From positions 1 through 16,672 of the forward strand of contig UQZI01000046.1 in NCBI GenBank assembly GCA_900545555.1: 16,672 nucleotides of DNA, given 5' to 3'. This DNA comes from an uncultured Collinsella sp. GTDB lineage: Bacteria; Actinomycetota; Coriobacteriia; Coriobacteriales; Coriobacteriaceae. How positions within the stretch are numbered: position 1 is the first letter of the stretch; the number at the start of each line of letters is the position of its first letter. This document shows, in pieces, positions 1 to 5,290 of this stretch. The notes beneath the pieces were generated by a model. That model saw only the letters and a list, made by a program, of their open reading frames with translations, did no database searches and was not told the origin of the DNA. Both the position numbers and the translations under genes were made by a program.

Positions 1-262
1 AGGCGATCTCGGCGCGAGCGGCCTCGATAGCGCGCGTAAGCTGATCGGCGCAAGAGGTCTTTTTCATACCGCAGGTATTACCGGCGAGAACCTCGATTAC
101 GCGATCGGCAGGAGCACCCTCGACTAACTTGGAGATTGCCTTGAGATTGCCGTCACAGCCGCCGGTAAACTCAACGCCCAGCACCTTGCTGCCATCGTCA
201 GAGAGATTGAGGTGAATATTGCGAGAGCATACACCCTGCGGCTTGTAGTCAAAACTAATCAT
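1..262 (-). CDS. TSCPD domain protein (TIGR03905-like), 3' end outside window
   Basis: A reading frame starts at ATG 262 on the minus strand and runs off the window edge without a stop, giving 87 visible residues. The start is supported by a GAGAGGGG ribosome binding site six bases upstream. The protein opens with MISFDYKPQGVCSRNI, continues through a TGGCDGN motif and ends with NTCGMKKTSCADQL, which gives the TSCPD-type motif its name. This matches the small stand-alone TSCPD proteins (about 80-90 residues, TIGR03905), related to a C-terminal segment of some ribonucleotide reductases. Their biochemical role is not established; the conserved cysteines (residues 12, about 39, 66 and 72) suggest metal binding, which is inference. 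Family length suggests only a few residues are missing. It is read away from the upstream cyclase gene with a gap of about 110 bases, so it may have its own promoter. Confidence 0.85.
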   Translation of the reverse strand, partial: MISFDYKPQGVCSRNIHLNLSDDGSKVLGVEFTGGCDGNLKAISKLVEGAPADRVIEVLAGNTCGMKKTSCADQLTRAIEAARAEIA

Positions 263-297
263 TGAGATCCCCTCTCAGAAAGAAATTTCAGACGTCT

Positions 298-303
298 ATT
301 ATC
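298..303 (-). promoter_or_regulatory. possible -10 box for the TSCPD gene
   Basis: The minus strand reads GATAAT here, 35 bases upstream of the TSCPD start codon, in an AT-richer patch of the 113-base gap. No good -35 hexamer sits at 16-18 bases, so this is a weak call based on the -10 match and position only. Confidence 0.25.
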
Positions 304-375
304 CCCGCCTGGGCCGACTTATTATCGCAAGCACCGATTCAACATCCTACGATGCATGGACTCGCGGGGGCAAGA

Positions 376-1953
376 TTAGCAGTCCGCACCCTGTGCGTGG
401 ACCGTGCGCTTCTCCCGATACATATTGTGGTCGGCGACACGATATACATCGGCCAGCGTATTTCCAGCCGTCTCGACGGTCGCCACGCCAATCGATGCGC
501 TGACCGTCAGGGCCTCATCGCTTACCGCGGCAAGACCGAGACGAAGATCCTGTTCCAGCCCGAGCGCAGACTCGTTGTCAGTATGGGGGCAAACCAGCAA
601 AAACTCGTCGCCGCCAAGGCGCATCGGCAGATAATCCGCACCAGCCACCCGCCGCAGCACGGACGCCGTCCGTCGCAGCAGTTCATCCCCCATCTCGTGA
701 CCATAGATGTCGTTGGTCCGCTTGAGATAATTGCAGTCCAACATAATCACGCTCACGGGCAAGTCCTCGTTTACCAGGCTATCTCCGCGCGATTCAAGAT
801 AGTTGCGGTTGCGAAGCCCCGTCAGTTTGTCTTGATATGACAGCTCCTCGGCATGCTTGACCATCGATATGTTGTGCGTCGCCACGACGACCGACTCCAG
901 CCGGCCTTGCTCATCGCGATGCTGGGGGACAACCTGTAGCGAGTACCAAGCGCCTCGACAATCTCGCACCTCGGCAGCCAAGTACGGTACGCCCTCCATA
1001 CGATCCCGAAGCGTCTTTATATCTAAGAGCTCCATGACCGCCTCGCGACTTTCGGGACTCACAATGTCTCGGCAAACCGTTGCAAAAAAGTCATATGCCT
1101 CGGAGTGCTCGGCAAATATCTTCGCCACCGATGGCGACATGTTAATCCCCTCGATCTCGAGGGTGTCGAGATGCAAAAGGAAGGTCGAATCGTAGATGGC
1201 GCTTATGGCATTGATAATGCCGAGCTGTTTATCCTTTTCGACCAAATTGCGGTGGTCAACGATATTTCGAGCCAACAGCACCACGACCCAAAACGCAAGA
1301 CACACCAAGACGCCGACGGCGACAAATGAAATCCTGTCAGACATGACCTCAGATTTGGGATATAGCGCAAACAGGAGGTAGTCCTTATATGCCGCACGCA
1401 CGGCATACCATTCGTCTCCTCGATATTCGATGCGCGTCAGGCCGTCGTCTTTCCACTCAACTCCTACGCTGGTGAGGAGTCGGGCGAGCGACACGTCAGC
1501 ATCGGCACTGTTGGATGAGACAATCTCCGCATCCTCCATAACAAGCACCGTGGGACCCTGGTGGAAGGTACTGTTCGAAAGCACGTCGGCTATGGCATAT
1601 GAATAGTCGTCCGCCGTATCGGAAACAAGTGAGCGGTATGCCAGGGCAACGCCGTCGCCATACGGAACAGCACAGACGGCAAAAACGACACCACGGCGCT
1701 CATCGACAGTTGAGTAGGTCACTTTGGAACCTTGATACATCGATGCGACCGGCGAACAGGCCAACTCATCTCGCCACAACATGAGCGGATCGCGACCATC
1801 GATGTCGTAGTGGGCAGCCATATGGCCATCGGAGTCCATGACCATCAGCCCCGAAAGGTTCTCGGCATGGACAAATTGCTCGATAAGATCGTCGTTAACC
1901 TCAACGCGATCAGAGGACAGGAACGTCGCAAACGATTCGACCGCGGCGAGCAA
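376..1953 (-). CDS. membrane diguanylate cyclase (sensor-PAS-GGDEF), main part of a frameshifted gene
   Basis: This 525-codon frame makes c-di-GMP from two GTP, judging by an intact GGDEF domain (residues about 373-520) with DKLTGLRN at its start, the metal-site motif DCNYLKRTND and GGDEF at 447-451. No RxxD inhibitory site precedes GGDEF (AGAD is there instead), so product feedback may be absent. Upstream are an extracellular sensory region resembling a Cache fold (to about 205), a membrane helix (about 208-229) and a PAS-like segment (about 245-360). The frame opens only at a TTG (1953) with no first membrane helix. That helix is encoded just upstream in another frame (ATG 2174), and one extra base at the GGGGAAAAAA run would join them into about 599 residues. 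The ATG at 2174 overlaps the stop of the solute-binding protein gene. Either the gene is broken, it is read by slippage, or the sequence has an indel error. The family call is secure; the intactness is not. Confidence 0.85.
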   Translation of the reverse strand: MLAAVESFATFLSSDRVEVNDDLIEQFVHAENLSGLMVMDSDGHMAAHYDIDGRDPLMLWRDELACSPVASMYQGSKVTYSTVDERRGVVFAVCAVPYGDGVALAYRSLVSDTADDYSYAIADVLSNSTFHQGPTVLVMEDAEIVSSNSADADVSLARLLTSVGVEWKDDGLTRIEYRGDEWYAVRAAYKDYLLFALYPKSEVMSDRISFVAVGVLVCLAFWVVVLLARNIVDHRNLVEKDKQLGIINAISAIYDSTFLLHLDTLEIEGINMSPSVAKIFAEHSEAYDFFATVCRDIVSPESREAVMELLDIKTLRDRMEGVPYLAAEVRDCRGAWYSLQVVPQHRDEQGRLESVVVATHNISMVKHAEELSYQDKLTGLRNRNYLESRGDSLVNEDLPVSVIMLDCNYLKRTNDIYGHEMGDELLRRTASVLRRVAGADYLPMRLGGDEFLLVCPHTDNESALGLEQDLRLGLAAVSDEALTVSASIGVATVETAGNTLADVYRVADHNMYREKRTVHAQGADC

Positions 1954-2174
1954 ATCGTGCGTCGCCTCGGTTTTTTCCCCTGTTCGTAGCGGTCATATTT
2001 TTCGCAAGCGTTCTCCAAAAACACCATGGTTTCTTGGCCAAACCCAAGCGTTTTTTCGAGGCAGCGATGGGTTCCAACCGTATACAACAGGCCTAACAAG
2101 ACGGCGCTGACAATAACGCTGGCAGCTATGACGTTCAGAGTCTTTCGACTCAAGCGGTGCTCATCAGTTGTCAT
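1845..2174 (-). pseudogene. N-terminal fragment of the frameshifted diguanylate cyclase
   Basis: This frame starts at ATG 2174 behind a GGAGGAAATTC ribosome binding site and overlaps the preceding stop as ATGA. Its first 65 or so residues are a basic start, one membrane helix (about residues 12-34) and the beginning of an extracellular region ending in ENACEKYDRYEQGKK. After the A6 run the frame turns into arginine-rich sequence (KPRRRTICSPRSNRLRR), typical of reading the wrong frame. A one-base shift instead continues as TEATHDLLAAVESFATF into the cyclase. Only about 1975-2174 is therefore meaningful coding sequence. It supplies the N-terminal membrane anchor that the cyclase frame lacks. 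Confidence 0.75.
1971..1980 (-). other. GGGGAAAAAA tract at the cyclase frameshift
   Basis: On the minus strand the coding sequence reads CAG GGG AAA AAA CCG. Good coding sequence lies in one frame before the tract and in the -1 frame after it. A ribosome or polymerase slipping back one base, or a seventh A in the real genome, restores one long protein. Confidence 0.7.
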
Positions 2175-3007
2175 GAATTTCCTCCTTGCCCGCCCGTCGT
2201 CGCTCCTGTCTTGTAATTGCCCACAATACGGTCAATCGTGCCATCTCGATCCATGTCGAACAGCGCGGTATTGAGATCCTTTACGACCGATCCTTCATAG
2301 CTGTCATCAAACGCGACGCCCAGGTCAACCGTCATAACATTGTCGGCAAACACACGGTAAACGCCGGGATACTGAGCAACGAGTCGGTCAAGCGACTGGA
2401 CATCCGCCATCCAGCAGTCAACGTACCCTTTGACTAGAGCGGCTTTGCAGAGTTCGGCAGAGCCATATGATTTGATTTGAACGTCCGACGAGACCCCCAG
2501 ATCCCCCGCAAGCAATCGGCGTTCACTCACCGAACCCGCAATCACCGCAATAGTCTTACTTCCATCGAGATGTGCCAAGGACTTGATGCCACTCGTTTTC
2601 TTGGCGGCAACCGAGACCGTCACGGTTAGATACGGCTCGGTCCAGTAATACTTATCCTCGCGATAACAGGGAGAATAGTCACACCACAGGCAATCGATAT
2701 CACCGTTTTTGAGCAGCCGGTCGCGATCGTTCCAGTCAATATCGACAAACTGTGGCTTGAGCCCCGCACGCTTGCAGGCCTCGCGGGCGATGTCGATATC
2801 GATACCGGCGTAATCGCCCGTGGTATCGACATACACATAGGGGTCGTTATCCGTAACGCCGATTTTGAGCACCGGGAGATCTCTATCGGCTTCATTCGAG
2901 GAGGAAGAACTGCTTCGAACGGTATACGTCAGGGCGCCCGCACAGACGGCAACAAGGAGTATGAGCGTAAACGAGACGATGGTGGCCCGCTTGATGCGTC
3001 TGGGCAC
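2171..3007 (-). CDS. membrane-anchored family-3 solute-binding protein
   Basis: This is a periplasmic-binding-protein fold of the amino-acid (SBP_bac_3) type, expected to bind a small polar solute outside the membrane. From GTG 3007 it has 278 residues: a basic start (PRRIKR), one hydrophobic helix (about 8-30), a serine-rich linker (SSSSSSNEAD) and the binding domain (about 46-270) with LKIGVTDNDPYVY, GIDIDIAREACKRAGL and YREDKYYWTEPYL, all typical of the family. The VAVC sequence in the helix is a poor lipobox, so it is probably held by an uncleaved helix. GTG 3007 is preferred because AAGGGGG lies just upstream. The in-frame ATG at 3043 has no binding site, and starts further up (to 3127) would include the purB terminator. 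No permease or ATPase gene is nearby, and its stop overlaps the cyclase ATG, so it may be a sensor partner rather than a transporter part (inference). Confidence 0.82.
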   Translation of the reverse strand: MPRRIKRATIVSFTLILLVAVCAGALTYTVRSSSSSSNEADRDLPVLKIGVTDNDPYVYVDTTGDYAGIDIDIAREACKRAGLKPQFVDIDWNDRDRLLKNGDIDCLWCDYSPCYREDKYYWTEPYLTVTVSVAAKKTSGIKSLAHLDGSKTIAVIAGSVSERRLLAGDLGVSSDVQIKSYGSAELCKAALVKGYVDCWMADVQSLDRLVAQYPGVYRVFADNVMTVDLGVAFDDSYEGSVVKDLNTALFDMDRDGTIDRIVGNYKTGATTGGQGGNS

Positions 3008-3044
3008 GTGCCCCCTTTCATCGAAACAGCAGTCGGAGTTCATT

Positions 3045-3074
3045 TTATTACCCGGGCGCATATGCGACAGTAAA
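3045..3074 (-). promoter_or_regulatory. candidate promoter of the solute-binding protein-cyclase unit
   Basis: The minus strand has TTTACT (3069-3074), an 18-base spacer and TAATAA (3045-3050), which would start transcription near 3040. The spacer contains the perfect 10-base palindrome CGCATATGCG (3057-3066), a possible operator. The -35 box overlaps the T-run of the purB terminator. The match is moderate only. Confidence 0.4.
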
Positions 3075-3104
3075 AAAGCGCCTCGCCCAAGACGGGCAAG
3101 GCGC
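3072..3104 (-). terminator. intrinsic terminator of purB
   Basis: On the minus strand, GCGCCTTGCCC pairs with GGGCGAGGCGC around a five-base loop and is followed by TTTTTT. It lies about 45 bases after the purB stop. Confidence 0.9.
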
Positions 3105-3147
3105 CAAAGGTTGAAATGCATCCGCAAGCGGTCGAATTAGGTTAACC

Positions 3148-4494
3148 CTACTCGAAGTTCAGCTGCTCCAGGCGATCGAAGACCGTATCGATGCGGGTGA
3201 GGAAGTCCCACGGATCAAAAATCTCGTCGAGCTTCTCCTGGCTGACGGTGCAGCGCGGATCGGCCTCGAGACGCTCCTTAAAGGTGGGGCCAGAGACACA
3301 ATCCTGCACCTCGTGCCAGGTGGCCATGGCGTTCTCCTGCACAATGGCGTACGCATCCTCGCGGGTGATACCCGTATCGACGAGGGCAAGCAGGACCTTG
3401 GAGGAGAAGATGAGGCCGCGGGTCTTGTTGAGATTGGCCATCATGCGGGCCGGATACAGCTGCAGGCCGTCGATAACGCGAATGAGACACTGGAACATAT
3501 GGTCAAGCGCGATGAAGCTATCGGCCTGGGCGACACGCTCGGCGGAAGAGTGCGAAATGTCGCGCTCGTGCCACAGGGCGACGTTGTCGAAGGCGACCTG
3601 GGCGTTGGACTTCACGACGCGCGACAGACCGCAGACCTTCTCCATGGTGATGGGGTTGCGCTTGTGCGGCATGGCGGAGCTGCCCTTTTGGCCCTTGCGG
3701 AAGGGCTCCTCGGCCTCGAGTGTATCGGTCTTCTGCAGGTTGCGGACCTCGGTCGCGATGCGCTCGCAGGTGGCCGCTGTAGTGGCAAGCACGCCGGCAA
3801 GATAGGCGTGGTGATCGCGGCTGATGACCTGCGTGGACAGCGGGTCGTGAACCAGACCCAGGTGCTCACAGACGTACTCCTCGACGAACGGCTCGATGGA
3901 GCTGTAGGTGCCGACGGCACCGGAGATGGCACCGAAGGCAACGTTCTTGCGAGCATCCTCAAGACGATCAAGGTCGCGCTTGAGTTCCCATGCCCAAGAG
4001 CCAAACTTCATGCCGAAGGTCATCGGCTCAGCATGGATGCCATGGGTGCGTCCGGCGCAGAGCGTATTGCGCTCCTCGAAGGCGCGGCGCTTGCAGATCA
4101 CGCCGAGCTTCTTGACGTCCTCGATAATCAGGTCACACGCCTGAGTAAGCTGATAGCACAGAGCAGTATCACCCAGGTCGGAGCTGGTCATACCGTAGTG
4201 AACCCAGCGACTAGGCTTGGGCTCGCCCTCGGGAACATCGGCGTCGATATATTCCTTCATGTTGGTCAGGAAGGCGATGACATCGTGGCGCGTGACCTCC
4301 TCGATCTCATCGACCTTCGCCTTCTCAAAGTTGGCATGGTCGCGGATCCACTGGGCTTCGTCTTTAGAAATGCCGATCTTGCCGAGCTCCGCCTGGGCCT
4401 CGCAGGCCAGAACCTCGATCTCCTGCCAAATGGCGTACTTGTTCTCGAGGGAGAAGATGTGTCCCATCTCCGGGCGGGTATAGCGATCGATCAT
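3148..4494 (-). CDS. purB: adenylosuccinate lyase
   Basis: This cytoplasmic enzyme splits SAICAR to AICAR and adenylosuccinate to AMP, each time releasing fumarate, in purine synthesis. The 448-residue product has the usual family length. It begins MIDRYTRPEMGHIFSLENKY, and carries HYGMTSSDLGD (about 99-109), GRTHGIHAEP (about 148-157) with a catalytic histidine, and the fumarase/aspartase superfamily signature SSAMPHKRNP (272-281) with the catalytic serine. ATG 4494 is chosen because AAAGGAG lies eight bases upstream and homologues start at MIDRY; the frame is open for 22 more codons, which look non-coding. The gene stands alone rather than in a pur cluster, ends with its own terminator, and has a TACAAT -10-like box about 45 bases upstream. 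Confidence 0.97.
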   Translation of the reverse strand: MIDRYTRPEMGHIFSLENKYAIWQEIEVLACEAQAELGKIGISKDEAQWIRDHANFEKAKVDEIEEVTRHDVIAFLTNMKEYIDADVPEGEPKPSRWVHYGMTSSDLGDTALCYQLTQACDLIIEDVKKLGVICKRRAFEERNTLCAGRTHGIHAEPMTFGMKFGSWAWELKRDLDRLEDARKNVAFGAISGAVGTYSSIEPFVEEYVCEHLGLVHDPLSTQVISRDHHAYLAGVLATTAATCERIATEVRNLQKTDTLEAEEPFRKGQKGSSAMPHKRNPITMEKVCGLSRVVKSNAQVAFDNVALWHERDISHSSAERVAQADSFIALDHMFQCLIRVIDGLQLYPARMMANLNKTRGLIFSSKVLLALVDTGITREDAYAIVQENAMATWHEVQDCVSGPTFKERLEADPRCTVSQEKLDEIFDPWDFLTRIDTVFDRLEQLNFE

Positions 4495-4538
4495 AGCGGC
4501 TCCTTTTTGGTTATTGGCACGTTGGTCGTAACTCAACC

Positions 4539-4544
4539 ATTGTA
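4539..4544 (-). promoter_or_regulatory. possible -10 box of purB
   Basis: The minus strand reads TACAAT here, giving a leader of about 38 bases. The -35 region at 17 bases (CCCATA) is poor, so the call rests on the -10 match and its place. Confidence 0.35.
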
Positions 4545-4597
4545 CCGTGCGCGGGTGCAAGTATGGGCAGCAGGCATGAACCTAACATTTTGAAGCA

Positions 4598-4692
4598 GGA
4601 GCGGGCAACGGGACGTCCGCGCGCCCGCGTCGCGGACGCACACCGGCTGTGGTCAGCATGCCCCGGTCCGCAAAGCCGCCGAAGGAGACCGG
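4598..4692. repeat. tRNA-tail/hairpin element, copy A
   Basis: The first 24 bases (4598-4621) are identical to copy B at 4729-4752. Their first 17 (GGAGCGGGCAACGGGAC) match the 3' end of the tRNA-Gly gene at 4920-4936. A 7-3-7 hairpin follows (CGCCCGC, loop GTC, GCGGACG; 4622-4638), then CACCGGCTGTGGTC (4641-4654), which recurs with one change in copy B at the same distance of 43 bases. A further stem CCGGTC/GACCGG (4663-4668 with 4687-4692) encloses an 18-base interior. No protein frame is supported here. Confidence 0.65.
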
Positions 4693-4728
4693 ATCGAACC
4701 GAGTGTCCCAGCATCCCCCTTGGCTGAT
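4691..4728 (-). pseudogene. possible decayed tRNA-Gly remnant
   Basis: Compared with the intact tRNA-Gly on the same strand, this stretch keeps TCGAACC, GAGTGTC and GCTGATG in the same order (plus-strand reading), matching T loop, variable region and anticodon stem. Several bases are inserted or lost between them, so it cannot fold as a tRNA. It sits directly before the tRNA-tail repeat of copy B. The similarity is short and could be chance. Confidence 0.3.
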
Positions 4729-4866
4729 GGAGCGGGCAACGGGACGTCCGCGTATTTGCTTCGCAAATCCGCACCGGCTGCGGTCGCCTATCGGCGACCT
4801 TGCCTGCTCGCTATAAACGCTTCGCGTTTATTTAACGCTCGCACCCTGTCGGGTTCGAGTCCCGGC
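4727..4866. repeat. tRNA-tail/hairpin element, copy B
   Basis: Copy B starts with a 19-base match to the tRNA-Gly 3' end (4727-4745 equals 4918-4936). It then forms a chain of hairpins: ATTTGC-TTC-GCAAAT (4754-4768), GGTCGCC-TATC-GGCGACC (4782-4799) and TAAACGC-TTC-GCGTTTA (4814-4830). CACCGGCTGCGGTC (4772-4785) is shared with copy A. The stretch ends with a plus-strand tRNA T-arm sequence, CGGGTTCGAGTCCCG (4850-4864), which is the inverse of the T arm in the nearby tRNA gene. No acceptor or anticodon arm goes with that fragment, so it is not a second tRNA. Confidence 0.65.
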
Positions 4867-4875
4867 ACTTTATTG

Positions 4876-4908
4876 AAAAAGGCACAGCAACGAAACGTTA
4901 CCGTGCCT
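4876..4908 (-). terminator. terminator behind tRNA-Gly
   Basis: On the minus strand AGGCACGGTAACG pairs (two G-T pairs) with CGTTGCTGTGCCT around a TTT loop, followed by TTTTT. It begins 14 bases past the tRNA 3' end and fits termination of a single-tRNA transcript. Confidence 0.85.
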
Positions 4909-4921
4909 GAAATTCGAATGG

Positions 4922-4993
4922 AGCGGGCAACGGGACTCGAACCCGCGAGTGTCAGCTTGGGAAGCTGATGCCTTACCACTTGGCGATGCCCGC
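4922..4993 (-). tRNA. tRNA-Gly(CCC)
   Basis: The 72-base minus-strand sequence folds as a cloverleaf: acceptor GCGGGCA/TGCCCGC, D stem GCC/GGC, anticodon stem TCAGC/GCTGA with loop TTCCCAA, five-base variable loop CACTC, and T arm GCGGG-TTCGAGT-CCCGT. The anticodon is CCC, which reads GGG glycine codons. The discriminator base is T and CCA is not encoded. It has its own promoter and terminator. Its last 17 bases recur twice downstream. Confidence 0.95.
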
Positions 4994-5006
4994 ATATGTG
5001 GGGGAT

Positions 5007-5036
5007 AGTATAACGCGGTTGTCTTGTTCGATACAA
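5007..5036 (-). promoter_or_regulatory. promoter of tRNA-Gly
   Basis: The minus strand has TTGTAT (5031-5036), an 18-base spacer and TATACT (5007-5012). The -10 box ends 14 bases before the mature tRNA 5' end, as expected for a stable RNA gene. Confidence 0.75.
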
Positions 5037-5255
5037 GGGTGGCGATGCTTGTTTTAGCTGTGGAGATTCGTTTGAAAATCGCGTCAATTGTGGAGACGAG
5101 GACCTTTGACTTCCTGTTCACCTTATCTTCTACCTGCGCTTTTGCTTGATTGTTGTATTTGAGCTCAATTTGTCAGGAATTGGGCAAGCTTTTGGTCAGG
5201 CTCCGGTACTTACCCGCATGAACCTCGGGGGTAGCCTCATCCTACGCGTCGCAGC

Positions 5256-5277
5256 CTCCCCGTGCGGCGCACGAGGG
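5256..5277 (+). promoter_or_regulatory. hairpin in the adhesin leader
   Basis: CGTGC (5261-5265) pairs with GCACG (5269-5273) around a GGC loop, extended by partly paired CTCCC/GAGGG flanks. It ends just before the AAGGAG ribosome binding site, so it could affect translation (inference). In the rest of 5037-5255 no protein gene and no convincing promoter was found, although TTGACT occurs near 5104. Confidence 0.3.
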
Positions 5278-5290
5278 ATAAGGAGCAGCC

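Noticed and set aside
376..420. A terminator hairpin (GTCC...GGAC) at the end of the cyclase gene
   Set aside because: The stem overlaps the coding end and is not followed by a T-run on the minus strand.
3008..3127. Longer start for the solute-binding protein at 3127 or 3061
   Set aside because: These starts lie within or right behind the purB terminator, lack ribosome binding sites, and add sequence unlike a signal peptide.
3313..4593. A 426-codon plus-strand frame opposite purB
   Set aside because: purB on the minus strand is unmistakable. The opposite frame is the same antisense effect of codon use.
4790..4870. A possible plus-strand tRNA ending at the T-arm sequence near 4850
   Set aside because: A T arm forms, but there is no acceptor pairing, D arm or anticodon arm; the upstream bases form unrelated hairpins.
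4598..4936. A CRISPR array from the repeated 17-24 base unit
   Set aside because: There are only three copies with unequal intervals of 131 and 191 bases, and one copy is part of a tRNA gene; no cas genes are present.
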